A stretch of DNA of 64,000 bases from Vogesella alkaliphila (GCF_014652475.1 NZ_BMYW01000001.1:1-64000); one strand, 5' to 3'. Shown: positions 1 through 10,177, counted from the stretch's first letter. The notes: generated from the letters alone by a model not told the origin. Translations and numbers: made by a program.

Positions 1-31
1 CTTTGTGGCGCGCTCGAATACGGAACATGGA

Positions 32-55
32 AAGCCCGGCCTGACGGCCGGGCTT
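32..55 (+). terminator. Stem-loop terminator of a gene upstream of the window
   Basis: A perfect 10-bp stem (32-41 with 46-55) closes a 4-nt loop. It lies just before the first copy of the dispersed 12-mer at 62-73. The T-tract is weak, so direction is uncertain; most likely it ends the gene left of the window. Confidence 0.55.
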
Positions 56-61
56 GGCTTT

Positions 62-73
62 GCGGCCAACCTT
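62..73 (+). repeat. Dispersed 12-mer GCGGCCAACCTT, copy 1
   Basis: Exact copy in the intergenic region, preceded by TTT and 7 bp downstream of a terminator stem. See the first finding for the family as a whole. Confidence 0.85.
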
Positions 74-295
74 GGGGGCGCTTCCAAATGGTTCTGTGAT
101 TGTTAGTTCCCACGATCCCATTAAACTCCTATGTCATCAGTTGTGTTGAAACAGCAAGATCGGTTGAATCTTTTTGTGAAAAATTAGTCTAGTAAGGCTG
201 ATTTGAATAACTAGAGTCAACACACGTTGTTTGCTGTACGGTCGGCGTGCCTTGCACAGAAACCGCTATAGCGATACCGGCCAAGAGGAGAAAAA

Positions 296-1690
296 ATGTC
301 CCGTCTGATTGCCCTGATCATGCTGTGCTGTACGCCGTTGCTGGCCCATGCGGCTGCACTGGATGGCGCCAGCCTGAGCCTGTTGTGGGGCGTTCCCTTC
401 GCCGGCATTCTGCTGTCGATTGCCTTGTTTCCGATCGTGGCGCCGGAGTTCTGGCACCATCACTTCGGCAAGATCACCGCCGGCTGGACCCTATTGTTCC
501 TTCTGCCCTTCACGCTGAGCTTTGGCGGTGCCACTGCGGCCGGGCTAGTGGTGCACGCGATGCTGGCCGAGTTCATTCCCTTCGTGGTGCTGCTGTTCGC
601 GCTGTACACGGTGTCCGGCGGCATTCTGGTGGCGGGCAATCTGCACGGCTCGCCGGCGCTGAATACCGGCCTGCTGGCGCTGGGCACGGTGCTGGCCTCG
701 GTCATGGGAACCACCGGGGCGGCGATGCTGCTGATCCGGCCGTTGATCAAGGCCAACGACAACCGTCGCCACAATGTTCACGTGGTGGTCTTTTTCATCT
801 TCCTGGTCGCCAATATCGGCGGCGGCCTGACGCCGCTGGGCGATCCGCCACTGTTCCTCGGCTTCCTGAAAGGCGTCGATTTCGGCTGGACGCTGCAGGC
901 GATGGCGCTGCCGGTCCTGTTGATGGCGCTGGCCTTGCTGCTGATTTTCTATACGATAGACAGCTACCTGTTCCGCAAAGAAGGCGTGCTGCCGCGTGAC
1001 CGGACGCCAGACTCGCCGCTTCGCATCAGTGGTCTGCAGAATCTGCCCTTGCTGGGTGCGGTGATTGCGGCGGTACTGCTGTCTGGTATCTGGAAACCGG
1101 GTGTGGTATTCGACGTCATGGGTACGCCGGTGGCGTTGCAGAACCTGGTGCGCGACCTGCTGTTGTTGGGCATCGCCGCGCTGTCGCTGTGGCTGACGCC
1201 GCAAGCCATCCGTGAAGGCAACGAGTTCAACTGGGATCCGATGCTGGAAGTGGGCAAGCTGTTCGCCGGCATCTTCATTACCATCGGGCCGGTGCTGGCG
1301 GTGCTGCAGGCCGGCGAGCAGGGCGCGCTGGCTGGTCTGGTGCAGCTGGTGACCACCGCACAAGGCACCCCGGACAATGTGATGTATTTCTGGCTGACCG
1401 GCCTGCTGTCCAGTTTCCTCGACAACGCGCCGACTTATCTGGTGTTCTTCAATCTGGCATCGGGCGATGCGGCCACGCTGATGGGGCCACTGGCACCGAC
1501 GCTGCTGGCGATCTCGATGGGTGCCGTGTTCATGGGTGCGTGCACCTATATCGGCAACGCACCCAACTTCATGGTCAAGGCCATCGCCCAGCAGCGCGGT
1601 ATCGCGATGCCCAGCTTCTTCGGCTACATGGCCTGGTCGTTCGGCATCCTGCTGCCGCTGTTCCTGTTGCTGACGCTGATCGTGCTGTAA
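296..1690 (+). CDS. Sodium:proton antiporter-like ion transporter (NhaD / ArsB-CitM type)
   Basis: A 464-residue polytopic inner-membrane protein of the ion transporter superfamily that includes NhaD Na+/H+ antiporters and CitM/ArsB carriers. Residues 1-19 look like a cleavable signal or first membrane segment ending in AHA. About a dozen hydrophobic segments follow. The conserved stretch NIGGGLTPLGDPPL near residues 173-186 and a second loop with SSFLDNAPTY near 366-375 are typical of the two pseudo-symmetric halves. The ATG is preceded by GAGGAG at 7-nt spacing. It is monocistronic and followed by a strong terminator. The substrate (Na+, Li+ or a dicarboxylate) cannot be decided from sequence; a Na+/H+ antiporter is the likeliest role. 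Confidence 0.8.
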   Translation: MSRLIALIMLCCTPLLAHAAALDGASLSLLWGVPFAGILLSIALFPIVAPEFWHHHFGKITAGWTLLFLLPFTLSFGGATAAGLVVHAMLAEFIPFVVLLFALYTVSGGILVAGNLHGSPALNTGLLALGTVLASVMGTTGAAMLLIRPLIKANDNRRHNVHVVVFFIFLVANIGGGLTPLGDPPLFLGFLKGVDFGWTLQAMALPVLLMALALLLIFYTIDSYLFRKEGVLPRDRTPDSPLRISGLQNLPLLGAVIAAVLLSGIWKPGVVFDVMGTPVALQNLVRDLLLLGIAALSLWLTPQAIREGNEFNWDPMLEVGKLFAGIFITIGPVLAVLQAGEQGALAGLVQLVTTAQGTPDNVMYFWLTGLLSSFLDNAPTYLVFFNLASGDAATLMGPLAPTLLAISMGAVFMGACTYIGNAPNFMVKAIAQQRGIAMPSFFGYMAWSFGILLPLFLLLTLIVL

Positions 1691-1710
1691 GCCAAGCATC
1701 TTGCGCGATC

Positions 1711-1738
1711 AAGGCTGCCCGCTGTGGCAGCCTTTTTT
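1711..1738 (+). terminator. Rho-independent terminator after the antiporter gene
   Basis: A 9-bp perfect stem AAGGCTGCC/GGCAGCCTT (1711-1719 with 1726-1734) has a 6-nt loop and is followed by a run of T. Confidence 0.9.
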
Positions 1739-1786
1739 GCTTGAAATCCGGTATCCTTGCTGTTTTTCCGTTTTCGCGATTCTGTC

Positions 1787-3166
1787 ATGCACATCCATAT
1801 CCTCGGTATCTGCGGCACCTTCATGGGCGGTATCGCCGCCATCGCCAAGGCCGCCGGCCACAAGGTCACCGGTTGCGACGCCAACGTTTACCCGCCGATG
1901 AGCACCCAGCTGGAAGCCATGGGCATCGAGCTGCTGCAGGGCTTTGGTGCCGAGCAGGCCGACATCGGCGCCGACGTGTTCGTGATCGGCAACGTGGTGA
2001 CGCGCGGCAAGCCGCTGATGGAAGAGATCATGAATCGCGGCCTGCCGTACATCTCCGGCCCGCAGTGGCTGGCCGAGAACGTGCTGCACGAAAAATGGGT
2101 GCTGGCGGTGGCCGGTACCCACGGCAAGACCACTACCACCTCGATGCTGGCGTGGATCCTGCAGGATGCCGGCTTGGAGCCGGGCTTCTTGATCGGCGGC
2201 ATTCCGGAAAACTTCGGCATCTCCGCGCGCCTGCCGGGCACTCCGCGCCAGGATGCGGCCAGCGTGAGCCCGTTCTTCGTGATCGAGGCCGACGAATACG
2301 ACACCGCCTTCTTCGACAAGCGCAGCAAGTTCGTGCACTACCACCCGCGCACCGCGGTGTTGAACAACCTGGAGTTCGACCACTCCGACATCTTTGCCGA
2401 TCTGGCCGCCATCGAAACCCAGTTCCACCACCTGGTGCGCACCGTGCCCGGCAACGGCCTGATCGTGAGCAATGGCCGCGAGGCCAGCCTGCAGCGGGTG
2501 CTGGCGCGTGGCTGCTGGACACCGGTGGAACCGTTCGGCAGCGATGCCGGCTGGCAGGCCGGCGCGGCGGATGCCGACGGCAGCTTCGACGTGCTGCTGC
2601 ACGGCGAGCGGCTTGGCCGCGTGCAGTGGGACGTGCCGGGCGAACACAACCGCCTGAACGCGGTGGCGGCCATTGCCGCCGCGCGTCACGTGGGCGTCAC
2701 GCCGGCAGTGGCCATCGACGCGCTGTCGCGCTTCAAGAGCGTGAAGCGGCGCATGGAAGTGAAAGGCAGCGTGCGCGGCGTGACCGTGTACGACGACTTC
2801 GCCCATCACCCCACCGCCATCACCACCACCATCGCCGGCCTGCGCCACAAGGTTGGCCGCAATACCCGCATCCTGGCGGTGCTGGAGCCGCGCTCCAACA
2901 CCATGAAGCTGGGCACCATGAAGGCGGCGCTGCCGGGCTCGCTGGCTGAGGCCGACGAAGTGTTCTGCTACGGCGCGGCCGATCTGGGCTGGAGCGTGGC
3001 CGAAGCGCTGGCGCCGCTGGGCGCCAAGGCGCGCTGCTTCGACGACATCGACGCGCTGGTGGCCGCCATCGTGACCGAGACGCGCGACGGCGACCAGGTG
3101 CTGGTGATGAGCAACGGCGGCTTTGGCGGCATTCACGGCAAGTTGCTGAGCGCGCTGGCTGGCTGA
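1787..3166 (+). CDS. mpl: UDP-N-acetylmuramate:L-alanyl-gamma-D-glutamyl-meso-diaminopimelate ligase
   Basis: A cytoplasmic murein-recycling ligase that joins the recovered tripeptide L-Ala-D-Glu-mDAP to UDP-MurNAc using ATP. The 459-residue protein starts MHIHILGICGTFMGG, the family's N-terminus, which fixes the ATG at 1787 rather than an in-frame start 30 nt upstream. The Mur-ligase P-loop GTHGKTTT is at residues 110-117, the central ATPase domain contains EADEYD, and the C-terminal domain follows. It is monocistronic, and a bidirectional terminator separates it from a convergent gene. The coding sequence carries an exact reverse copy of the dispersed 12-mer at 2849-2860. Confidence 0.96.
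   Translation: MHIHILGICGTFMGGIAAIAKAAGHKVTGCDANVYPPMSTQLEAMGIELLQGFGAEQADIGADVFVIGNVVTRGKPLMEEIMNRGLPYISGPQWLAENVLHEKWVLAVAGTHGKTTTTSMLAWILQDAGLEPGFLIGGIPENFGISARLPGTPRQDAASVSPFFVIEADEYDTAFFDKRSKFVHYHPRTAVLNNLEFDHSDIFADLAAIETQFHHLVRTVPGNGLIVSNGREASLQRVLARGCWTPVEPFGSDAGWQAGAADADGSFDVLLHGERLGRVQWDVPGEHNRLNAVAAIAAARHVGVTPAVAIDALSRFKSVKRRMEVKGSVRGVTVYDDFAHHPTAITTTIAGLRHKVGRNTRILAVLEPRSNTMKLGTMKAALPGSLAEADEVFCYGAADLGWSVAEALAPLGAKARCFDDIDALVAAIVTETRDGDQVLVMSNGGFGGIHGKLLSALAG
2849..2860 (-). repeat. Dispersed 12-mer, copy inside mpl
   Basis: Exact reverse-strand copy within the C-terminal domain coding region of mpl, so the family is not limited to intergenic DNA. Confidence 0.85.
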
Positions 3167-3182
3167 ACATCCTGTTGCAAAC

Positions 3183-3212
3183 AAAAACGCCAGACCGAGG
3201 TCTGGCGTTTTT
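3183..3212. terminator. Bidirectional terminator between mpl and a convergent diguanylate cyclase gene
   Basis: A 14-bp perfect inverted repeat, 3183-3196 with 3199-3212, has A5 on the left and T5 on the right. It serves as a terminator in both directions. The right arm touches the last codon of the minus-strand gene. Confidence 0.9.
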
Positions 3213-5077
3213 TATGGCGCGATGCTTTCCACGCAGTTGCGGCCGTTGGCCTTGGCGCGATACAGCGCCTTGTCGGCCTGTTTCAGCAGCTCGGACAGGT
3301 CGTGCGTGTGGCCGTTGCGGCTGGCGGCGACGCCGGCGGAGAAGGTCAGCTGCAGCAACTGGCCGTCGGTGTGGAACGACTGCGCGGCGATGCCGTTGCG
3401 CAGCACGTCGACGATGGCGTGCGCCTCGCCTAGAGATGTATCCGGCAGCAGCAGCGCAAACTCCTCGCCGCCCATGCGCCCGGCCATCGCGCTGTTTGGC
3501 AGTGCCGTGCGCAGGTTGCTGGCGAAGTGTTGCAGCGCGGCGTCGCCGGCGGCGTGGCCGTAGCGGTCGTTGATGTTCTTGAAGTGGTCGAGGTCGATCA
3601 GCGCCACGGCGACGGTGTCGTCGGCCAGCCGTGCGCGCTCCAGCGCCTTGCCGGCGAAGGACAGGAAGTGGCGGCGATTGGCCAGCCCGGTGAGGTCGTC
3701 CAGCGTGGCGCGCTGGTACAGCTCGTGCTGGGTGGCCTGCAGCTGCGCCAGTGCGCGTTCGGTGGCCTGCTTCTCGTCCTGCAGCCGCTGGGCGTGGGCG
3801 ATGCGCTCAGTGATGTCGATCAGGCTGACGGCAATGGCGTGGCGTTCGCGGAATTGCAGGTAACGCATCGAGGTCATGCTCCAGCAGACCTTGTGGTTGT
3901 GGTTGTTGAGCTGCGCTTCGCGGTCGGTGACGATCTGCTGTTCCTGCAGCACCGCCAGCAGCTCCTCGCAGCGCTGCGGATTGTGGAACAGCGCCGGCAG
4001 CGTCTGCCGCTGCAGCATCTGCCGCGACATGCCCAGCATGCGCGCGGCGGCATCGTTGCTGGTGAGGATGGACAGCTCGCCGGCGTCGACGATCAGCACG
4101 CCGACCTGCACCGTTTCGATCAGCGTCTGCTGGTCGCGCTGTTCGTCGATCAGGGTGCGCATCTTGTCGCGCAGGCTGCTGTTGGTCAGCGCCAGCAGCT
4201 GCTGCGCGTGGCTGAACTGGCTGCTGCTGTGCTCGACGTGCAGCAGGATCTGGCTGATGCGCCACATCAGCAGCAACAACAGGCAGCTGAGCACCAGCGC
4301 GACACCGAGCAGGCTCAGCGCGAACAGGTTGAAGCTGCGGATGATCTGGCTGCTGCGGTAGTTGGCCGCCAGCAGCAGCGGCACCTGGCTCAGGCGGGTG
4401 GTGGCGACCTGGGTCAGGTTGTGGCCGTTGAAATCCATGCTGCCATTGCTGGCCAGAACGCTGCCGTTGATGTCGAGCACGGCGTAGGCGGGGTGATCCA
4501 CCAGCTGTTCCGGGTCCAGCAGTTCGCTGACGCGCAGGAAGCCGGTGAGCGCGCTGTGGCAGCGCTGCAGGTCGCACAGCGGCAAGACCACCTGCAGCAG
4601 CTCGCTGTTACCGGGGTGTTTGTCGATTACCGGCAGCGGCAGCACGGTCAGCGCCGGGTGGACCGCCGGGCTTTGCAGCCATTGCCGCACTTGCTGCGCG
4701 GCAGGCGCGCTCAGTGGCTGCTGCCCGCGCAGCGGCTGTTGCCGGGTGGTGTCCACCAGCCACAGCTTGCCGTCCTGCAGCGGGAACAGCTGGGTGGCGT
4801 CGCGGGCCAGGCTGGGCTGGTCGTTGGCGAACAGCTGCAATTCCTTGTACAGATTGCGCAGGCGGTCATCCACCGCCGCGCTGGACAGGCGCAGCCATTC
4901 GGCCTGCTGCGTCTGTTGCTGGGCGCTGAGCAGCGACTGGCGCTGGCGCAGTCCCTCGATCACGCCACCCCACATCACCGCCAGTACCAGGAGCGCCAGC
5001 ACCCACGACAGGCGCAGCAGGCGTCGCGCGCGCTGCGCTTCCGGTGCGTGCTGTTCCGGGGGCAGGGGCTGCGTCAT
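3212..5077 (-). CDS. Membrane-bound PAS-GGDEF diguanylate cyclase
   Basis: A 621-residue cyclic-di-GMP synthase. A membrane segment at about 21-43, a periplasmic sensor region of about 200 residues and a second membrane segment at about 255-277 are followed by a PAS-like domain (about 315-420), a short coiled coil and a C-terminal GGDEF domain. The active-site signature is GGEEF, which is catalytically competent in the family. The four residues where the inhibitory RxxD site should lie read PNSA, so product inhibition is probably absent. The ligand sensed by the periplasmic part is unknown. Its ATG overlaps the stop of the gene upstream (TCAT, 5074-5077), so the two are translationally coupled. 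Confidence 0.88.
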   Translation of the reverse strand: MTQPLPPEQHAPEAQRARRLLRLSWVLALLVLAVMWGGVIEGLRQRQSLLSAQQQTQQAEWLRLSSAAVDDRLRNLYKELQLFANDQPSLARDATQLFPLQDGKLWLVDTTRQQPLRGQQPLSAPAAQQVRQWLQSPAVHPALTVLPLPVIDKHPGNSELLQVVLPLCDLQRCHSALTGFLRVSELLDPEQLVDHPAYAVLDINGSVLASNGSMDFNGHNLTQVATTRLSQVPLLLAANYRSSQIIRSFNLFALSLLGVALVLSCLLLLLMWRISQILLHVEHSSSQFSHAQQLLALTNSSLRDKMRTLIDEQRDQQTLIETVQVGVLIVDAGELSILTSNDAAARMLGMSRQMLQRQTLPALFHNPQRCEELLAVLQEQQIVTDREAQLNNHNHKVCWSMTSMRYLQFRERHAIAVSLIDITERIAHAQRLQDEKQATERALAQLQATQHELYQRATLDDLTGLANRRHFLSFAGKALERARLADDTVAVALIDLDHFKNINDRYGHAAGDAALQHFASNLRTALPNSAMAGRMGGEEFALLLPDTSLGEAHAIVDVLRNGIAAQSFHTDGQLLQLTFSAGVAASRNGHTHDLSELLKQADKALYRAKANGRNCVESIAP

Positions 5078-5586
5078 GCCTTGCCCTTGCCGATGTGCTG
5101 GCGATGCTGCTGGAACACCCAGCGCTCCCAGCGGCGGGTGTCGTTGTCGTGGCGCAGCGGCTGCAGCCGGGCCAGGTGCCGGTAGCCGTCGGGGCCGGCC
5201 TCGCTGGCTGCTATGGTCACAAACAGGTACAGCGGGCAGCCGGACGGCGCGTGCGGATGCAGTTGCAGCAGGCCGCTGTCACCGGGCGCGGCGGCCTGTT
5301 CGTCCTGCCACGCCACCGCCTCCAGCCCGATGCGGCAGGGGCGGGATAGCGGCAGTTGCGGGTAGCGCGCCAGCAGGCCCAGCTCCAGCACGAAGTCGAG
5401 CTTGGCCTCCAGCCGTTGCAGCAGGGGGCTGCCGTCGCTGTCCTGGTCCTGCGGCGCGGCGAGCACCGCCAGCGCGAGGCCGGTTTCCAGCTGCGCGGCG
5501 TGGCGGGTGGCCGCGTCCGGTGCCGGGTGGAAGCGCAGCGGGAAGCAGCTGTCAAAGTAGACGGTGTCCAGTTCGGGCAGTGGCAT
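5074..5586 (-). CDS. Conserved protein, possibly an atypical PilZ c-di-GMP receptor
   Basis: A 170-residue soluble protein. The middle part (RLEAKLDFVLEL, then a Ser-Arg-Pro-Cys-Arg stretch and GDSGLLQLHPH) resembles the atypical PilZ-type domain found next to diguanylate cyclases in beta- and gammaproteobacteria. Canonical PilZ motifs (RxxxR, D/NxSxxG) are not visible, so the assignment rests on a remembered family pattern and the operon with a GGDEF gene. There is no signal peptide or membrane segment. The start codon follows a copy of the dispersed 12-mer at 5589-5600 and lies 17 bp from the end of serB. Confidence 0.55.
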   Translation of the reverse strand: MPLPELDTVYFDSCFPLRFHPAPDAATRHAAQLETGLALAVLAAPQDQDSDGSPLLQRLEAKLDFVLELGLLARYPQLPLSRPCRIGLEAVAWQDEQAAAPGDSGLLQLHPHAPSGCPLYLFVTIAASEAGPDGYRHLARLQPLRHDNDTRRWERWVFQQHRQHIGKGKA

Positions 5587-5588
5587 AC

Positions 5589-5600
5589 AAGGTTGGCCGC
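5589..5600 (-). repeat. Dispersed 12-mer between serB and the PilZ-like gene
   Basis: Exact reverse-strand copy in the 17-bp gap between serB and the next gene. It is one of only two copies not preceded by T. Confidence 0.85.
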
Positions 5601-5603
5601 TGG

Positions 5604-6452
5604 CTACAGGAACAGGTGGCGGATGCCATCCAGTCCGACGTGGTTGAGGGTGTAGCGGGCCTGGGCGCGCACCACCGGCTTGGCGTGGGTGGCGACGCCG
5701 ACACCTGCCTCGGCCAGCATCAGCAGGTCGTTGGCGCCGTCGCCGATGGCGATCACCTGGTCGGCGCGCAGGCCCAGCGCCTCGCGCTGCGCGATCAGCA
5801 GCTGGCGCTTGGCGCTACCGTCGACGATGTCGCCGACGATGCGGCCGGTGAGTTTGCCGTCGACGATTTCCAGCTGGTTGGCGTGGCAGTAGTCGAGGTT
5901 CAGCTCCGCCTTCAGCCGCTCGGTGAAGTAGGTGAAGCCGCCGGAAACCAGCATGAATTTCACGCCGTGCTCGCGACAGGCGGCCAGCAGCTCGCGGGCG
6001 CCGGGCATCAGCTGCAGGCGCTCATTGTAGACGCTGGCCAGCGCCGTTTCCGGCAGCCCGGCCAGCAGCGCGACGCGCGCCTTCAGCGATTCGCTGAAGT
6101 CCAGCTCGCCGCGCATCGAGCGCTCGGTGATGGCCGCCACCTGCGGCTTCAGCCCCTGCATATCGGCGATCTCGTCGATGCACTCGATGGTGATCAGCGT
6201 CGAATCCATGTCCGAGACCAGCAGCCCGAAATCGGCAAAGCGGCGCGCGCTGTCGACGTAGTTGGCGTCCACGCTCAGGCGCTCGGCGCGCGCCAGCACC
6301 AGCTCGCGGCGGGCGGGATCGACACCGTCCAGACGCACAACGTTGGCCGCAACGCTGCGGCTGTCACCGGCGCCGGACAGGGCGGCCAGCTCGGTGAGGC
6401 GGGCTTGGTCGAGGGTGAGGGCTTGTAATACCAGGGTCTGTGGCGTGCTCAT
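5604..6452 (-). CDS. serB: Phosphoserine phosphatase
   Basis: Dephosphorylates O-phospho-L-serine in the last step of serine synthesis. It is a 282-residue cytoplasmic HAD-family hydrolase. An N-terminal ACT-like region (1-75) precedes the catalytic domain. Motif I is DMDST with the nucleophile Asp81, motif II is SGG in LVSGGFTYF, and motif III/IV is GDGANDLLML. Length and domain order match beta/gammaproteobacterial SerB. It appears to lead the serB, PilZ-like, GGDEF gene run on the minus strand. A near-match to the dispersed 12-mer (core GTTGGCCGC) lies at about 6342-6350 in its coding sequence. Confidence 0.95.
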   Translation of the reverse strand: MSTPQTLVLQALTLDQARLTELAALSGAGDSRSVAANVVRLDGVDPARRELVLARAERLSVDANYVDSARRFADFGLLVSDMDSTLITIECIDEIADMQGLKPQVAAITERSMRGELDFSESLKARVALLAGLPETALASVYNERLQLMPGARELLAACREHGVKFMLVSGGFTYFTERLKAELNLDYCHANQLEIVDGKLTGRIVGDIVDGSAKRQLLIAQREALGLRADQVIAIGDGANDLLMLAEAGVGVATHAKPVVRAQARYTLNHVGLDGIRHLFL

Positions 6453-6521
6453 GCGTGGGCAGGGGTCGAGAGTGAACGGTGCCGACGATTATGCCATGTC
6501 ACAGCCGGTACTGGCGCCTGA

Positions 6522-6614
6522 TCAGCGCGTCCGGCGACAGCCAGCCGGGGCGGGCGCACTCATGGCGATGACGGCGGTCAGGGCGGAGGCAAGCAGAGGG
6601 CTGGATAGGGACAT
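6522..6614 (-). CDS. Possible small hydrophobic peptide (30 aa)
   Basis: A short minus-strand frame, ATG at 6614 to TGA at 6522, encodes a 30-residue peptide. It has a hydrophobic N-terminal half (leucine/alanine-rich) and an Ala-Pro-rich Cys-containing end, resembling a tiny exported or membrane peptide. The support is a clear AGGAG 7 nt before the ATG. No family was recognised. It could be a fortuitous frame or the decayed start of a longer gene. Confidence 0.3.
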   Translation of the reverse strand: MSLSSPLLASALTAVIAMSAPAPAGCRRTR

Positions 6615-6764
6615 GCTATTTCTCCTGAATGGCCGGGGATAATGGTCATGAAATGCGCATTGCCGCCCTCAGTCCACTGCGGCGGCGATTCATTACCGCA
6701 TGCCCGCAAGATTCCGGGCAGGGTGAATACGGGTCGGCCGGGGCTCGTTATGCCCGGCCGCCGG

Positions 6765-6795
6765 GCGCAAAAAACCCCGCGCCGTGGCGCGGGGT
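6765..6795 (-). terminator. guaA terminator
   Basis: The GC-rich inverted repeat 6774-6783/6786-6795 is followed, reading the minus strand, by a run of T (A-run at 6769-6774 on the plus strand). Confidence 0.85.
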
Positions 6796-6841
6796 GGCAG
6801 GGTGTGGCGTTGTCCGTCGTCAGCCGGCGGGCAGCGTCAGA

Positions 6842-8419
<1,578 letters not shown>

Positions 8420-8506
8420 GACTGTCCTTGAATGTAAAAGACTGGTCGGGTCACCAGTCGGATTTGAATGCGTTAATTCCGTGCGACGGCAAGTGCGGGT
8501 TGCCGC

Positions 8507-8833
8507 TCACTTTCTCGGGCGCCGCTCCGGGATGCGGTCGCTGCGCGCGATCAGCATCAGGAGGCCAAGCAGGATCATGCCCAGTGCCAGGCTGTGGCTC
8601 AGGCGCAGCCTGCTGGTGTCAAACAGGTAGATGGCCGCACCGGTATAGATCAGCATCGGGTTGGTCACAATGCTGGACTTGGTGATGCCGTCGATCAGCA
8701 GCAGGCCGGCGCCGGCGCCGGCCAGCAGGATGGCCAGCAGCGTGGTGGTGTCCGGCAGCAGCGCGGTGCTTTTCAGCAGCCACAGGGCGCCGAGGATGAT
8801 GAGGACGAAGGCCAGGGTGGCGCTGGGTTTCAT
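8507..8833 (-). CDS. Small four-helix membrane protein of unknown function
   Basis: A 108-residue protein with about four hydrophobic segments (5-22, 29-47, 57-72, 80-96) and a basic tail. The layout resembles small LiaI/LiaF-like membrane domains, but the match is only by appearance. It sits 3 bp after smpB, so the two are probably co-transcribed; no functional link is evident. Confidence 0.7.
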   Translation of the reverse strand: MKPSATLAFVLIILGALWLLKSTALLPDTTTLLAILLAGAGAGLLLIDGITKSSIVTNPMLIYTGAAIYLFDTSRLRLSHSLALGMILLGLLMLIARSDRIPERRPRK

Positions 8834-8836
8834 GGT

Positions 8837-9283
8837 TCAGCCCTTGTCGCGCATCAGGCGCTGCTTCTCGCGCGCCCATTCGCGTTCCTTTTCCGACTGG
8901 CGCTTGTCGTGCTGCTTCTTGCCCTTGGCGAGGCCGATGTCGACCTTGATGTTGCCTTTGCTGTAGTGCAGGTTCAGCGCCACGATGGTGTAGCCGGCGC
9001 GCTCGACCTTGCCGATCAGGCGGCTGATCTGTTCCTGCTTCAGCAGCAGCTTGCGGTCGCGGATCGGATCGGGCTTGATGTGGGTCGACGCGGATTGCAG
9101 TGCGGTAATATGGCAGCCGACGAGGTAGAATGCGCCGTTGCGGTAAATGACGTAGCTTTCTTTCAGCTGCACGCGACCGGCGCGGATGGCTTTGACTTCC
9201 CAGCCTTCCAGTACCAGACCGGCCTCGATGTTTTCTTCGATGAAGTAATCGTGAAACGCTTTGCGGTTGTCGATGATGCTCAT
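8837..9283 (-). CDS. smpB: SsrA-binding protein SmpB
   Basis: Partner of tmRNA in trans-translation, which rescues stalled ribosomes. The 148-residue protein has the oligonucleotide-binding beta-barrel (residues 1-120, with [17 protein letters not shown] and the [11 protein letters not shown] stretch) and the basic, unstructured C-terminal tail ([20 protein letters not shown]) that enters the ribosome. The ssrA gene is not in the window. It is divergent from ratA. Confidence 0.97.
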   Translation of the reverse strand: MSIIDNRKAFHDYFIEENIEAGLVLEGWEVKAIRAGRVQLKESYVIYRNGAFYLVGCHITALQSASTHIKPDPIRDRKLLLKQEQISRLIGKVERAGYTIVALNLHYSKGNIKVDIGLAKGKKQHDKRQSEKEREWAREKQRLMRDKG

Positions 9284-9372
9284 GGCGGCGTGGCGGAAAG
9301 ACGAAGCAGTAAACCCGGTATTCTACCAGAACAAAGCGCATCGCCAAAGTATCGAAAATTCATGGGCTTGCT

Positions 9373-9384
9373 GCGGCCAACCTT
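9373..9384 (+). repeat. Dispersed 12-mer in the smpB-ratA intergenic region
   Basis: Exact copy within the divergent promoter region, 49 bp upstream of ratA. Confidence 0.85.
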
Positions 9385-9432
9385 GCGTTGCCGCCGCGCC
9401 GGCCTTTTACGGACCTCCACACAGTTTTCATC

Positions 9433-9870
9433 ATGCAAGTTGTCGAGAAAAATGTCCTGGTCGCCCACACCCCGGAACAGATGTTCCGCCTGGTGGACGA
9501 CGTGGCGCACTACCCGCGCTTTTTACCGTGGTGCAGCAAGGGGGAGGAGCACTCCCGCGACGGCGACCAGCTGGTCGCCAGCCTGCACATCGACTACCTC
9601 AAGGTGCGGCAGCACTTCACCACCCGCAATGTGAACGAGCCGTACAGCAGCATCCTGATGGAACTGGTGGACGGGCCGTTCAAGCACCTGCAGGGGCGCT
9701 GGTACTTCCTGCCGCTGGGCGATGTCGGCTGCAAGGTGGAGTTCCGCCTCAGCTACGAGTTCTCCAGCAAGATCCTGGAGACGCTGATCGGGCCGGTGTT
9801 CGGCCACATCTCCGGCACGCTGGTCGATGCCTTCATCAAGGAAGCCGACAGGGTGTACGGCGATGACTGA
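9433..9870 (+). CDS. ratA: RatA-type START/COQ10 family protein
   Basis: A 145-residue polyketide-cyclase/START-fold protein, orthologous to E. coli RatA, which has been described as a ribosome-association toxin and is related to the ubiquinone-binding COQ10 family. The family N-terminus (MQVVEKNVLVAHTPEQMF) fixes the ATG at 9433, and the LVDDVAHYPRFLPWC signature follows at about 18-32. It overlaps rnfH by 8 bp. The smpB-ratA-rnfH neighbourhood is conserved in beta- and gammaproteobacteria. Which of the two proposed roles applies here is not decidable. Confidence 0.9.
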   Translation: MQVVEKNVLVAHTPEQMFRLVDDVAHYPRFLPWCSKGEEHSRDGDQLVASLHIDYLKVRQHFTTRNVNEPYSSILMELVDGPFKHLQGRWYFLPLGDVGCKVEFRLSYEFSSKILETLIGPVFGHISGTLVDAFIKEADRVYGDD

Positions 9871-10153
9871 GTGGCTGCAGTTGGAGGTCGCCTACGCGCG
9901 ACCGGAGCGGCAGCTGATCGTCAAACTGTCGCTGCCGGCCGGCACCACCGCGCGCGAGGCGGTGCTGCAGTCCGGTATCGCCGGCGAGTTTCCGGACATC
10001 GACCTTACGCGCTTGCAGCTGGGCGTGTTCGGCAAGGCGGTGCCGGCGGAGCACGTGCTGCGCGACCGCGACCGCGTGGAGATCTACCGCCCGCTGCAGG
10101 CCGATCCGAAGGAGGTGCGCCGCCGCCGGGCCGAGGCCGGCAAGGCGGAGTAG
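9863..10153 (+). CDS. rnfH: RnfH family protein
   Basis: A 96-residue ubiquitin-like-fold protein of unknown molecular function, usually next to ratA. The conserved segment IDLTRLQLGVFGKAV and the DRVEIYRPLQADPKE motif are present, followed by a basic tail. The start overlaps the ratA stop, giving translational coupling. Length is normal for the family. Confidence 0.9.
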   Translation: MTEWLQLEVAYARPERQLIVKLSLPAGTTAREAVLQSGIAGEFPDIDLTRLQLGVFGKAVPAEHVLRDRDRVEIYRPLQADPKEVRRRRAEAGKAE

Positions 10154-10177
10154 CGGGGCGCACGGCCGCCGGTGCTT

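Larger units (their letters stand above)
6453..6841. other. Intergenic region between serB and guaA
   Basis: This 389-bp stretch holds a possible 30-codon minus-strand reading frame with a good ribosome-binding site (6522-6614) and the guaA terminator (6765-6795). Nothing else was recognised. Confidence 0.5.
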
